Positions 1 through 8,819 of a DNA stretch of 59,182 nucleotides are shown here, one piece after another. Under the pieces are notes generated by a model. That model had not been told where the DNA came from, ran no database searches, and saw nothing but the letters and a program-made list of their open reading frames with translations. Position 1 is the first letter of the stretch, and each line of letters starts with the position of its first letter. The position numbers were made by a program, and so were the translations under genes. The stretch lies in the NCBI GenBank assembly GCA_040756995.1, contig JBFLYK010000038.1:1-59182 (forward strand). The letters run 5' to 3'. The DNA is from BP-133 sp040756995 (GTDB taxonomy: Bacteria; Actinomycetota; Acidimicrobiia; IMCC26256; BP-133).

Positions 1-172
1 CGGCGCCGGCATCACCGGAGAGCTCTGCGGCCCCCGGCGCGGCACTGCCGCCCCCGGGGGCGGCGTTCTGGCTCTGAACTCTGAGCGCTTCGCGCTGCTC
101 GGCGCTCCCTCCGCAGGCGGCGGAGATCGTCAATCCCGCCGTCAGAACAACCACTAGGCGGCGCGACATCAT
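1..172 (-). CDS. lipoprotein, N-terminal fragment (gene runs off the left edge)
   Basis: Only the first 57 codons are inside the window. The start reads MMSRRLVVVLTAGLTISAAC: two positive residues, a hydrophobic core, then a cysteine followed by GGS. This is a lipoprotein signal peptide with a slightly off-consensus lipobox (SAAC). After the cysteine comes a low-complexity Gly/Ala/Pro linker, as in many actinobacterial solute-binding lipoproteins. An AGGGGG ribosome binding site lies about 8 nt before the first of two consecutive ATGs (172 and 169). The gene follows the AMP-binding gene on the same strand after about 97 nt that carry a hairpin, so it is probably transcribed separately. A transporter binding protein is plausible, but the body of the protein is not visible. 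Confidence 0.6.
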   Translation of the reverse strand, partial: MMSRRLVVVLTAGLTISAACGGSAEQREALRVQSQNAAPGGGSAAPGAAELSGDAGA

Positions 173-241
173 GAAGTTGACCCCCTTGATCCCCAACTTC
201 GTCGATACAGATCTGGGCGCGGGCCGACGGCCCCGGCGTCA

Positions 242-268
242 CGCTGCGCGCGCAGCGGCTCCCGCTGC
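242..268 (-). terminator. overlapping hairpins after the AMP-binding gene
   Basis: Just beyond the stop of the AMP-binding gene, GCAGCGG (252-258) can pair with CCGCTGC (262-268). Alternatively 242-257 forms a perfect 16-bp palindrome, CGCTGCGCGCGCAGCG. The two structures share bases and exclude each other. There is no T tract, so termination is inferred from position only. Confidence 0.4.
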
Positions 269-269
269 C

Positions 270-1601
270 TCACTGGCCGTCACCTCCCCCGACGACGGAT
301 GCAGCCGAGCGACGGTAGGTCTCCCCGTCAAGGGAGTCCCGCGTAGGTGTTACGGGTTCCGATACGGGTTCGGACCCCAGGGCGAAAGTCAGCCACCCGT
401 TGACGTCGCGGCTGACACGGTGCCCGGTCCGGGCCCAACCGTCCCGGCGCCGGACGGCCAGTTCGCCGACCCGGCCCGGGGGCAGGGCTTCGCCCTCGGC
501 GTCGAGGACGTCCATCTCCAGCAGGCCGGCCGGCGGCCGACCGAACGATCCGACCGGCCCGACGCCGACCGGGTTGTAGGCGAAGGCGCCCTCCGGGCTG
601 CCGTACCACTCGAGCACCCGCACCGCGAAGCGCTCCTCGAACGGCCGCCAGATCTCCCGGGGCATGCCGGTCGACACCACGAGGCGGACGGGATGGGTGC
701 GGTCCCGCCGGGAGGACGGCGCCCGGTAGACGGCCGTGGCCAGCCCGTCGCCGTTGGCCCACGTGGTGCAGCCGTGATCGATGCAGATCTCCCAGAGCCG
801 GGCGGGGTCCGACGTCCGGCTGATGACGGCGTGGTGGATGGCACCGAGCAGCGCCGGCACCACGGTGGCCGTGAGGACGTTGAGGTCGCCGAGGGGGAGG
901 CCGGTGTAGGCGACGTCGTCGGGCCGGTAGCCGAAGAAGCCGGGAACGAGGCGCCACAGCAGCAGGCGCTCGTGGGGGACCTCCACACCGACGGTCTCGC
1001 CGTTGGATCCGGTGGCCGGGACGAGGAGCCAGGGGGAGGTGGCGTCGTCGACGTGCTCGCCGGGGTCGCGGCCGGGAGCGTCCTCAGTGGTGTCGTCGAG
1101 GACCGGGTACCCGGCCGACCAGTCGAGCCCGGCGGCCCGGCCCTCCGGGGTGGAGGCCACCAGTGTCTTCACGCCGGTGCGGCGCATCACGCCGGCCAGG
1201 TCGCCCTCGGCCAGGCGGTAGTCGGCCGTCAGCAGCGCCTGGCAGCCCAGGGCCCGGAGGGTCGTCTCGACCGTCAGGTCCGTCGCCGCCGGATCGATCG
1301 GCACGACCGGGAGCGCCAGCTTGGCGCCGGCGGAGAGGGCGTGGAGCAGCGCCGGATGGTTGCGGAGCAGGACCGCGACGCGGTCGCCGCGACGCAGGCC
1401 GAGGCGGTGCAGGGCGTCGGCCACGGTCACGCTGCCGGCCGCGAGGTCGGCGGCGGTCACCCGTTCGGCGGCGCCGGAACCGTTCTCGAAGACGAAGACA
1501 CCGCGGCCCGGATCACGGGCCGCTTCCGTGGCCACCACCCGGCTGAGGACGACCCCGGCCAGCGGGGGCGTCCCGCCGCTCGCCTCCCCCGAGCCGGACA
1601 C
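270..1601 (-). CDS. AMP-binding (acyl-CoA ligase-like) protein, short and with eroded motifs
   Basis: About 443 residues with the fold-specific landmarks of the ANL adenylate-forming family: an N-terminal RRGDRVAVLL segment, an A5-like WYGSPEGAFAYNPVG, and an A8-like region ending near GWLTFALG. The A3 nucleotide loop, normally TSGTTGxPKG, reads ATGSNGETVGVEV here. The usual TGD near the hinge is TGH, and the C-terminal subdomain with the catalytic A10 lysine is absent (family length 500-560). The start is uncertain. GTG at 1601 is the first credible start after the preceding gene, but there is no clear ribosome binding site. It follows the LuxR-type regulator gene on the same strand. It is either a diverged non-catalytic ligase homolog or a decaying gene. 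Confidence 0.6.
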   Translation of the reverse strand: MSGSGEASGGTPPLAGVVLSRVVATEAARDPGRGVFVFENGSGAAERVTAADLAAGSVTVADALHRLGLRRGDRVAVLLRNHPALLHALSAGAKLALPVVPIDPAATDLTVETTLRALGCQALLTADYRLAEGDLAGVMRRTGVKTLVASTPEGRAAGLDWSAGYPVLDDTTEDAPGRDPGEHVDDATSPWLLVPATGSNGETVGVEVPHERLLLWRLVPGFFGYRPDDVAYTGLPLGDLNVLTATVVPALLGAIHHAVISRTSDPARLWEICIDHGCTTWANGDGLATAVYRAPSSRRDRTHPVRLVVSTGMPREIWRPFEERFAVRVLEWYGSPEGAFAYNPVGVGPVGSFGRPPAGLLEMDVLDAEGEALPPGRVGELAVRRRDGWARTGHRVSRDVNGWLTFALGSEPVSEPVTPTRDSLDGETYRRSAASVVGGGDGQ

Positions 1602-1708
1602 GCCGGCGAGGATAGAGAGCGAACCCTGAGACGAACCCGAGTGAGAGTTACGGGTTCCCCTGCGGACCGTTACGTAGGTGGGACTTCCGCGGACCCGGGT
1701 GCGGCGGC

Positions 1709-4615
1709 CTAGGCCCGGCGGGGTCGGTCGACGAGACCGAGGGTGGCGGCCCGCTGGGAGAACTCCCGCTTCGAGTGGACCCCGAGCTTGGCGTAGACGT
1801 TGGCCAGGTGCCCCTCGACGGTGCGCCGGCTGATGAAGAGCTCGTGAGCGATCTCCGCCGCCGTGAGCCGCAGGGCGGCCAGGCGGGCGACCTCGAGCTC
1901 CCGGGCGGTGAGCGAGGCGGGGCCCATGGCGGCGGCCGCCGCCCGCCGGCCGGACGCGCCGAGCCCCCGCAAGGCCTCCACCGTCCGGTCGCGGCGGGGG
2001 ACGGCCTGGCAGCGGTCGAAGGCGCTCACCGCCCGCTCGAGGGCGTCGACCGCCTCGGCCCGGTCGTCGGCCGACCGGCCGAGGACGTCGAGGGCCCGGC
2101 CGAGGAGGACGTCGTACCCCGACCCCTCGAGCAGGGCCACGGCCGCCCGGGCCGGGCCGACCGCGCCCTCGGCGTCGCCGGTCTCCAGCCGGAGCTGGGC
2201 CCGGGCGAGGTTGGCCATGGCCCGGAACAGGTCGCGGTCGATCTCCTTGGCGATGTGCTCGAGTTGCTCGACCGCCTTCTCGGCCTCGGCGACATGACCC
2301 GAAGCGACGGCCACCTCGACGAGGTCGAGGAGGACGGGCGGGGCGAGGGCGGTGGCTCCCATGCCGATCATCCCCTCGGCGGCCCGGGTCAGTTCCTCCC
2401 GGGCGACGTCGAGGTGCCCCTCGGCCCGGGCCAGCAGCCCGTAGGCGTGGCGGGCGATGTCGGTGGCCATGTACCACGAGGAGTCGCCGTAGACCCGCCG
2501 GGCGGAGGCCACGTGACGGCGGGCCTCCTCGACCTCGCCGATCTCGGCCGTGGCCAGGGCGGCGATCGACATGCCCACGCCCCGGCGGCGGCTGCTCATG
2601 CCGGGGGACTGGGTGAGCGCCTCCTGGGTGCAGCGCAGCGCCCCGGCCAGGTCGCCGGCCAGCCACCGGACGTGGCTCTCGAGCTCGAGGACGTTGCCCT
2701 CCCGCCAGGCGGGGTTGGCCTCCTTGGCGTCGGCGAAACAGCGCAGCGCCTCCTCGAGGCGGCCCTCCACACCCAGCGACCAGCCGAGCGACATGACGTT
2801 CCAGGTGATCCGGTAGGGACTGCCCTCGGTCAGGGCCTCGGCCACGCTGCGCCGCAGCGTCTGCTCCGCCTCGGCGAAGCGGCCCTGGTAGAAGAGCACG
2901 GTGCCGAGCACACCGATGGCCCGGGCCGCCGCCGCCCGTTCCCCGGCCTCGGCGGCGGCCGCCGCCACCTCCCGGCAGCCGGCCTCGAGGGCCGGCAGGT
3001 CACCGGCCAGACCTTTGACGTAAGCCACCTCCAGCGCCGCCAGCAGCGCGCCGGAGCGGTCGCCGGCCCGGGTGAAGAGATCGAGGGCCTCGGCGGCGGT
3101 CTCGGCGGCCTGGTCGAGCTGGCCCGTCCCCCAGGCCAGCAGGCTGGTGAGCCGGGATTTGATGCTGGCCCGCTGGAGCAGGTCGCCGCTGCCCTCGAGG
3201 TGGGCGTCGATGGCTCGCAGGGCGTCGATGGCGGCGGAGAAGTCAGCGTCGGCCCGGTGGTCGAAGACCCACTCGGCCCGTCCGACGAAGGCGTTGGCCA
3301 CCTCGACCCAGCGCCGGTCACCGGCCGGCAGCAGCTCGACCAGCGCCGAGAGGATCCGCAGCGCCTCGCCGTAGACCCCGCGCTCCTCGGCCTGGTGCAG
3401 GGCGTCGGACAGCACCGCCAGCGCCTCGGCGTCACCGACGTCGGCCGACCGGGCGAAGTGGGGGGCGGCCTCGCCGAGCCGGCCCATCGTCAGCAGCACC
3501 CGGCCGACCTGGCGGTGGAGGACCACCCGGCGGGCGCCGACGATGCCTTCGTAGATCGTCTCCTGGATCAGCGGATGGGAGATCTCGTAGGTGAACGTCC
3601 GGCCCCGGCGGGCCTCGGCCACGAACTTGGAGCGGACGAGGTCCTGCAGCGACGGCCCCAGCTCCTCCAGCGGCCGGTCGCAGAGGACGACGACGTCGCC
3701 GAGCTCCACCCGCCCGCCGGCCACGGCCAGGACCTCCATGATCCCCCGCTGGCTGTCGTCGAGCCGGTCCATGCGGACCCGCACCCGCTCGGCCAGACCT
3801 TCGGGGAGCGACTTCAGCTGGGGCCGGGAAAGGTCGCCGCCCTCCTCGACGAGCGCCTGCAGCAGCCCGAGGACGAACAGCGGGTTGCCCTGGGCCCGGC
3901 TGCCGAGCCAGTCGATCAGCTCCGGTTCGGCCGACCCGCCGATGACGTCCTCGGTCAGCTCCCGGACGGCCTCGGTGGGCAGCGGTCCGATGTCGACGCG
4001 GTGGAGGGCGCCGATCTGCTCCAGGTCGAGCAGTACCCGCTGGGCCACGGTGTGGCCGGCCAGCTCGCCGGGGCGGGCCGAGGCGACGACGAGGATCCGT
4101 TCGGTGGACAGGCTGCCGGCCAGGTAGTGGAGCGCGTCCCACGACGAGGCGTCGGCCAGGTGCACGTCGTCGAGGACGACGACCACCGGCGCCTGCTCGG
4201 CCAGGTTGGCCAGGAGGACGGCCAGCCCTTCGAGGAGTCGGGGCCGGGGCGGCTCCCGGTCGGGGGCCGCCCCCCGCACGACCGCCACGCTGCGCAGGAG
4301 CGAGGCGAGGTCGTCGAGGAAACCACCGCAGAGCATGGCGACGTCGTGCTTGGGCAGCGTGCGGAGGTGGCGCTCCAGCGCCTCGACCCACAGGCCGAAC
4401 GAGGCGGTGTCACCCAGCGGGTGGGCCCGGGCCGACAGCTCGATCGACGCCCGCCGCCGGTCCTCCAGGGCCTCGGCGGCCAGGCGGGTCTTGCCCATGC
4501 CCGGCTCGCCGACGACGAGGACGAAGCGGAATTCTCCGGACGCGGCGCGTTGCCACTGGTCGTCCAACTCCGCGATCTCTCGGCCGCGACCGACGATCCT
4601 GGTTCTCCAGGGCAT
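1709..4615 (-). CDS. large ATP-binding LuxR-family (LAL) transcriptional regulator
   Basis: 968 residues. The N-terminal AAA/NACHT-like ATPase has Walker A GEPGMGKT near residue 30 and Walker B VVVVLDDVHLAD near 160. A long helical TPR-like middle (about 400-870) follows, then a C-terminal LuxR helix-turn-helix (LTARELEVARLAA... TVEGHLANVYAKLGV) in the last 65 residues. This is the MalT-like LAL architecture, in which ligand and ATP binding by the large N-terminal part gates DNA binding. The start ATG at 4615 is preceded by a strong GGAGGAGAG site. It follows glnD after a 62-nt gap that holds a hairpin, and precedes the AMP-binding gene on the same strand, which may be its target. The ligand cannot be told from sequence. 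Confidence 0.88.
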   Translation of the reverse strand: MPWRTRIVGRGREIAELDDQWQRAASGEFRFVLVVGEPGMGKTRLAAEALEDRRRASIELSARAHPLGDTASFGLWVEALERHLRTLPKHDVAMLCGGFLDDLASLLRSVAVVRGAAPDREPPRPRLLEGLAVLLANLAEQAPVVVVLDDVHLADASSWDALHYLAGSLSTERILVVASARPGELAGHTVAQRVLLDLEQIGALHRVDIGPLPTEAVRELTEDVIGGSAEPELIDWLGSRAQGNPLFVLGLLQALVEEGGDLSRPQLKSLPEGLAERVRVRMDRLDDSQRGIMEVLAVAGGRVELGDVVVLCDRPLEELGPSLQDLVRSKFVAEARRGRTFTYEISHPLIQETIYEGIVGARRVVLHRQVGRVLLTMGRLGEAAPHFARSADVGDAEALAVLSDALHQAEERGVYGEALRILSALVELLPAGDRRWVEVANAFVGRAEWVFDHRADADFSAAIDALRAIDAHLEGSGDLLQRASIKSRLTSLLAWGTGQLDQAAETAAEALDLFTRAGDRSGALLAALEVAYVKGLAGDLPALEAGCREVAAAAAEAGERAAAARAIGVLGTVLFYQGRFAEAEQTLRRSVAEALTEGSPYRITWNVMSLGWSLGVEGRLEEALRCFADAKEANPAWREGNVLELESHVRWLAGDLAGALRCTQEALTQSPGMSSRRRGVGMSIAALATAEIGEVEEARRHVASARRVYGDSSWYMATDIARHAYGLLARAEGHLDVAREELTRAAEGMIGMGATALAPPVLLDLVEVAVASGHVAEAEKAVEQLEHIAKEIDRDLFRAMANLARAQLRLETGDAEGAVGPARAAVALLEGSGYDVLLGRALDVLGRSADDRAEAVDALERAVSAFDRCQAVPRRDRTVEALRGLGASGRRAAAAAMGPASLTARELEVARLAALRLTAAEIAHELFISRRTVEGHLANVYAKLGVHSKREFSQRAATLGLVDRPRRA

Positions 4616-4647
4616 CTCTCCTCCGCCCTGAAGGGTACCGATCGGGT

Positions 4648-4671
4648 CTTCATGCGACAGGTCGCACGAAG
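4648..4671 (-). terminator. hairpin downstream of glnD
   Basis: CTTC-A-TGCG (4648-4656) pairs with CGCA-C-GAAG (4663-4671) with one internal mismatch and a 6-nt loop, six bases past the glnD stop. It separates the nitrogen operon from the LuxR-type regulator. There is no T run, so its strength is uncertain. Confidence 0.4.
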
Positions 4672-4677
4672 AGTTAT

Positions 4678-7065
4678 TTACTTCTGTTGGCCCAAATGAA
4701 CGGCGATACCCCGCTGGATCTCGCGGAGGTGTTCCTCGTCGGCGATCTTGGCGCCGTCGCGGTCGACGACGTAGAAGGCGTCGACGACCTCGTGCCCGAG
4801 GCTGGCCACCTTGGCCAGGCGGACGTCGAGCTCCAGCTCGGCCAGGGCCTTGGTGATGCGGTACAGCGTGCCGATCCGGTCGGGGGCCCGGACCTCGATC
4901 ACCGTGGCCGAGTCGGAGGCGTCGTTGTCGACCGACACCTCGATCCGGGCGGGCGCGGCCGACGGGGGCCGGGGGCTGCTGGCGTAGTCGCGGGCCCGGT
5001 CGGCCAGGCGGGCCTCGAGCGACAGGCGGCCGGCCAGCACCCGGTTGAGGTCCGACTCGACCGCCGCCCAGTCCGGGGCGCGGCCGAAGACGCTCTGCAC
5101 CCGGAACCGTTCGATGGCGAACCCGTCGGCGCTGGACCACGCCCGGGCCGAGACGACGTCGAGGCCGTGGAGCGCCAGCGTCCCCGCCACCCGCCAGAAG
5201 AGGCCGGGCCGGTCGGGAGCGACGACGGTGACCAGCGGGCCTTCGCCGTCGAGGACCAGCGCTTCGCTCAGCCGGGCCCGGGTGATGAGCTCGACGGTCC
5301 CGTCGGGCGGCGGCTCGGGGGCGGTGCGGGCCCGCTGGCCGGCCAGCACCGGGGCGGTGCGCTCGACGAGTTCGGTGATGAGCCCCGCCTTCCACGACCC
5401 CCAGGCGGCCGGCCCGGTGGCCAGCGAGTCGGCCTCGGTCAGGGCGGCGAGGAGCTCGAGCGTGGTCTGGTTCCCGACGGCGGCGGCCACCGAGCTGATC
5501 GTGGCCTCGTCGGCCAGGTCGCGCCGGGTGGCGGTGTCGGCCAGGAGGAGATGGTGGCGGACCAGCGTCTTGAGGATGGCGACGTCCTCCGGCGGGAACC
5601 CGATGCGGGGGCCGATCTTGTCGACGAGGTTGACGCCCGCTTCGCTGTGGTCGCCGGGGTAGCCCTTGCCGATGTCGTGGAGGAAGGCCCCGACGAGGAG
5701 GAGGTCGGGGCGGCGGACCCGGCTGGTCAGCCGGGCTGCTTCGGCGGCCGCCTCGCAGAGGTGCCGGTCGACGGTGAAGCGGTGATAGGCGTTGCGCTGC
5801 GGACGGTTCCGGACGGCCTCCCACTCCGGCAGCGTGCGCGTCATGAGCCCGCGCTGGTCGAGCGTCTCGATGACGGGGATGGCGGCGTGGCCGGCGCCGA
5901 GCAGGCGGACGAAGGCCAGGCGGGCCTCCTCCGGCCAGGTCTCGCCCAGGGGCGTCGCCTCCGCCGCCAGGCGGTCGACGGCCCGGCGGGAGAGGCGCAG
6001 TCCCGCTTCGGCGGTGGCGGCCGCCGCCCGCAGCACCAGCGTCGGATCGGAGATGGGATCGGCCTCGGCGGTCAGCTCGACGACGCCGTCGCGGATGACG
6101 ATGCCCTGGCCGACGTGACGGTCGGCCGGTGCGCTGCGCCCCCGCGGGCCCTTGACCGAGGACAGGATCCGGTCCCAGGTCTCGTCGCTCGTCCAGGCGA
6201 TGGTCCGGGCGGCGGCGGCCACCTCGGCCATCAGGGCGTCGGCGTCGGCGTAGCCGAGGTCCTCGGCGACGCCGTCCTGTTCCTGGAGCAGCAGCCGGTC
6301 CGACGCCTTGCCCGTCCGGCGGTGGAGCGCCACCCGGACGGCGAGGAGCGTGTCGTAGGCAGCGGCCATCGCCGCTTCGTCGCCTTCCAGCAGGATGCGC
6401 CGGGCGGCCTCGGCCCAGTGCTGGGCGTGGACGTCGCGCAGCCCGCCCCGGCCTTCCTTCAGGTCCGGCTCGAGGAGGAAGGCGACCTCGCCGGCCCGCT
6501 CGTGGCGCTCGGCCACCGCCGCGCCGACGACCGGCAGCCACCGGTCGGACCGGCTCTGCCACTGGGCTTCGGCCCGGCGGGCCAGCTCGTCGGCGAGGGC
6601 GGCGTCGCCGGCGACGAGCCGCACGTCGAGGAGCGAAGTGGCGGTGTCGAGATCGGAGGCGGCCAGCGCCAGCGCCTCCTTCACGGTGCGGACGCCGTGG
6701 CCGAGCTTGAGGCCGGCGTCCCACAGCGGATACCAGATCCGCTCGGCCAGCTGCCGCACGTCTGTGCCGCTTTTCGGGCGGCCCCGGTGGAGGAGCACGA
6801 CGTCGAGGTCGCTGCCCGGTGCGAGCTCGCCCCGGCCATAGCCGCCGACGGCCACCAGGGCGACGTCGGGCTCCGGCCCCAGCAGTGTTGTCAGCCAGGC
6901 GTCGGCCCGGTTGGCGTAGGCCCGGCAGAACGCCCGGCCGTGGAGCGCCGGATCGGCGAAGAGGGCGTCCCGGTCGGACCGGATGGCCTGCCCGGCCAGC
7001 TTGTCCGGAGCGCGGCCGGGCGCGGCAACCGAATCCGGGGACCGGTTGCCGCGCCCGAAGGCCAT
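4678..7065 (-). CDS. glnD: PII uridylyltransferase/nucleotidyltransferase GlnD
   Basis: 795 residues. It modifies the PII protein at its T-loop tyrosine according to glutamine level; in actinobacteria the reaction is often adenylylation. The nucleotidyltransferase motif GGYGRGELAPGSDLDVVLL lies near residue 75. The HD hydrolase domain (HRFTVDRHLCEAA, then LLLVGAFLHDIGKGYPGDH) sits near 415-460. Two C-terminal ACT domains begin at LVTVVAPDRPGLFWRVAG and VIEVRAPDRIGTLYRITKAL and would sense glutamine. All catalytic motifs look intact. The ATG at 7065 follows the glnB stop by 13 nt, so it is the last gene of the amtB-glnB-glnD operon. Its start has only a weak ribosome binding site, which suggests translation from readthrough of glnB. 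Confidence 0.93.
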   Translation of the reverse strand: MAFGRGNRSPDSVAAPGRAPDKLAGQAIRSDRDALFADPALHGRAFCRAYANRADAWLTTLLGPEPDVALVAVGGYGRGELAPGSDLDVVLLHRGRPKSGTDVRQLAERIWYPLWDAGLKLGHGVRTVKEALALAASDLDTATSLLDVRLVAGDAALADELARRAEAQWQSRSDRWLPVVGAAVAERHERAGEVAFLLEPDLKEGRGGLRDVHAQHWAEAARRILLEGDEAAMAAAYDTLLAVRVALHRRTGKASDRLLLQEQDGVAEDLGYADADALMAEVAAAARTIAWTSDETWDRILSSVKGPRGRSAPADRHVGQGIVIRDGVVELTAEADPISDPTLVLRAAAATAEAGLRLSRRAVDRLAAEATPLGETWPEEARLAFVRLLGAGHAAIPVIETLDQRGLMTRTLPEWEAVRNRPQRNAYHRFTVDRHLCEAAAEAARLTSRVRRPDLLLVGAFLHDIGKGYPGDHSEAGVNLVDKIGPRIGFPPEDVAILKTLVRHHLLLADTATRRDLADEATISSVAAAVGNQTTLELLAALTEADSLATGPAAWGSWKAGLITELVERTAPVLAGQRARTAPEPPPDGTVELITRARLSEALVLDGEGPLVTVVAPDRPGLFWRVAGTLALHGLDVVSARAWSSADGFAIERFRVQSVFGRAPDWAAVESDLNRVLAGRLSLEARLADRARDYASSPRPPSAAPARIEVSVDNDASDSATVIEVRAPDRIGTLYRITKALAELELDVRLAKVASLGHEVVDAFYVVDRDGAKIADEEHLREIQRGIAVHLGQQK

Positions 7066-7078
7066 CAGCGGGCGACCG

Positions 7079-7417
7079 TCACAGGGCGTCGCTCCCCATC
7101 TCGCCCGTCCGGATGCGGATGACCTGCTCGACCGGTGTGACCCACACCTTGCCGTCGCCGATCTTGTCGGTGCGGGCGGCGTTGACGATGGCGCTGGCCA
7201 CCCGCTCGACGTCGCCGTCGTCGACGACCACCTCGACGCGGACCTTCGGCACGAAGTCCACCGTGTACTCGGTGCCCCGGTAGACCTCGGTGTGACCCCG
7301 CTGGCGGCCGAAGCCCTGCGACTCGGACACGGTCATGCCGTTGACGCCCAGCCCCCGCAGGGCCTCCTTGGCGTCGTCGAGCTTGAACGGCTTGATGATG
7401 GCGGTGATGAGCTTCAC
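7079..7417 (-). CDS. glnB: nitrogen regulatory protein PII
   Basis: 112 residues, standard PII length. The start MKLITAIIKPFKLDDAKEAL and the T-loop with GFGRQRGHTEVYRGTEY are diagnostic, with the modified tyrosine at position 51. The C-terminal GKVWVTPVEQVIRIRTGE is the ATP/2-oxoglutarate binding signature. It reports nitrogen and energy state and blocks AmtB when nitrogen is plentiful. Its ATG overlaps the amtB stop by 4 bp (ATGA), so translation is coupled, and glnD follows. Next to amtB it could equally be called glnK. The GlnR-type box ahead of amtB would control it. Confidence 0.95.
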   Translation of the reverse strand: MKLITAIIKPFKLDDAKEALRGLGVNGMTVSESQGFGRQRGHTEVYRGTEYTVDFVPKVRVEVVVDDGDVERVASAIVNAARTDKIGDGKVWVTPVEQVIRIRTGEMGSDAL

Positions 7418-8682
7418 CCAGCCCTCCCCATGCTCCCGACGTCACCGAAGGAGTACGCCGTCTCGGCGTGCTGCGACAGGTCGAGGCCGACGGCCTCCTC
7501 CTCGTCGTCCGCCCGGAACCCGATGGTGGCATCGATGACCTTGGCCAGGATGAAGGAGATGACGAACGACCAGACCAGCGTGGCGCCCACAGCCATGAGC
7601 TGCTTGCCGAGCAGGGTGCCGCCACCACCGAAGAACAGGCCGTCGGCGCCGAGCGAGTTGACCGACGTATCGGCGAAGAGCGCGAGCAGCAGCGAACCAA
7701 CGAGACCGCCGACCAGGTGGACGCCGACGACGTCGAGCGAGTCGTCGTAACCGAGCTTGAACTTGAGCTGGATGGCGAGGAAGCAGGCGATACCGGCGAT
7801 GAAGCCGATGAGCAGGGGCGCCACGCCGCCGACGAAACCGGCGCAGGGAGTGATGGCCACCAGACCGGCCACCGCCCCCGAGGCGGCGCCGAGGGTGGTG
7901 GCGTGGCCGCTCTTGAGCTTCTCCACGACGAGCCAGCCGAGCATGGCGGCGGCGGCGGCCATGTGCGTGTTCATGAACGCCTGAGCGGCAAGGTTGTTGG
8001 CGCCCAGGGCCGACCCGGCGTTGAAGCCGAACCAACCGAACCACAGGATCCCGGTGCCGAGCAGCGTGAGCGGCAACGAGTGGGGCGGCATCGTCTCGTT
8101 CGGCCAGCCTCGGCGCTTGCCGGCCACGAGGACGGCGGCCAGGGCGGCGATTCCGGCGTTGATGTGGACCACGGTCCCGCCGGCGAAGTCCAGCGCCCCC
8201 TCCTGGAACAGCCAGCCGGTGGGGGAGAAGACCCAGTGGGCCACCGGGGCGTAGACCAGGATCAGCCAGGCGCCGAGGAACACCACCCAACCCCGGAACT
8301 TGACCCGGTCGGCGATGGCCCCGGTGATCAGCGCCGGCGTGATGATGGCGAACATCAGCTGGAAGGCCGAGAAGACCAGCGGCGGGATCGACAGGGCGTA
8401 GCTGTCGACGTATCCGGGCAGGATGAACTTCTCGTCGGCGATGTCCTTCAGACCGACGAAGTCGAAGTTGCCGATGAACTTTCCTCCGTCACCGAAGGCG
8501 AGGCTGAAGACCACCAGGGCCCACAGCACGCTGACCAGGCCCATGGAGAAGAAGTTCTGCATGAGCATGCCCAGCACGTTCTTCGACCGGACCATCCCGC
8601 CGTAGAAGAAGGCGAGCCCCGGCGTCATGAATAAGACCAGTGCGGCCGACGCCAGAACCCAGGCGGTGTTTCCTGAATCCAT
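7414..8682 (-). CDS. amtB: ammonium transporter AmtB
   Basis: 422 residues with about eleven hydrophobic helices and no obvious separate signal peptide. The twin pore histidines are at H173 (GGTVVHINAG) and H322 (DVVGVHLVGG), and the phenylalanine gate residues fall at F107 and F215. The signature DFAGGTVVHINAG is intact. The protein conducts ammonium/ammonia across the membrane under nitrogen limitation and is gated by PII from the next gene. The start ATG at 8682 has a GAGGGAG site. A GlnR-type operator lies about 55 nt upstream. The C-terminal tail (RADDEEEAVGLDLSQHAETAY) is the cytoplasmic segment that normally contacts PII. Confidence 0.96.
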   Translation of the reverse strand: MDSGNTAWVLASAALVLFMTPGLAFFYGGMVRSKNVLGMLMQNFFSMGLVSVLWALVVFSLAFGDGGKFIGNFDFVGLKDIADEKFILPGYVDSYALSIPPLVFSAFQLMFAIITPALITGAIADRVKFRGWVVFLGAWLILVYAPVAHWVFSPTGWLFQEGALDFAGGTVVHINAGIAALAAVLVAGKRRGWPNETMPPHSLPLTLLGTGILWFGWFGFNAGSALGANNLAAQAFMNTHMAAAAAMLGWLVVEKLKSGHATTLGAASGAVAGLVAITPCAGFVGGVAPLLIGFIAGIACFLAIQLKFKLGYDDSLDVVGVHLVGGLVGSLLLALFADTSVNSLGADGLFFGGGGTLLGKQLMAVGATLVWSFVISFILAKVIDATIGFRADDEEEAVGLDLSQHAETAYSFGDVGSMGRAG

Positions 8683-8736
8683 ACGTGAACTCCCTCTCGT
8701 GGGACTCGAACTTCCGGGTCACGATGACGACAGGTT

Positions 8737-8763
8737 GTTTCACCGCTGTCACTCAAATGTTTC
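8737..8763 (-). promoter_or_regulatory. GlnR-type box upstream of amtB
   Basis: On the minus strand this reads GAAAC-n6-GTGAC-n6-GAAAC with exact 6-nt spacers. It matches the actinobacterial GlnR pattern GTnAC-n6-GAAAC plus a third half site. It sits 54 nt before the amtB start, ahead of the same operon GlnR controls in Streptomyces and mycobacteria. Binding is inferred. Confidence 0.7.
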
Positions 8764-8819
8764 GGCTGAATGAATCCCGGCGGGTTTCCAGGGCGGCCCA
8801 GCGCTGGTAAGCCCCAGGC

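Noticed and set aside
349..1658. Direct repeat GTTACGGGTTCC at 349-360 and 1647-1658, flanking the AMP-binding gene
   Set aside because: Twelve bases is within chance expectation for a 59-kb GC-rich window, and the flanks do not extend the match. It was considered as insertion footprints and dropped.
4687..7122. An 811-codon plus-strand open frame opposite glnD
   Set aside because: It is low-complexity antisense of a gene with clear nucleotidyltransferase, HD and ACT motifs.
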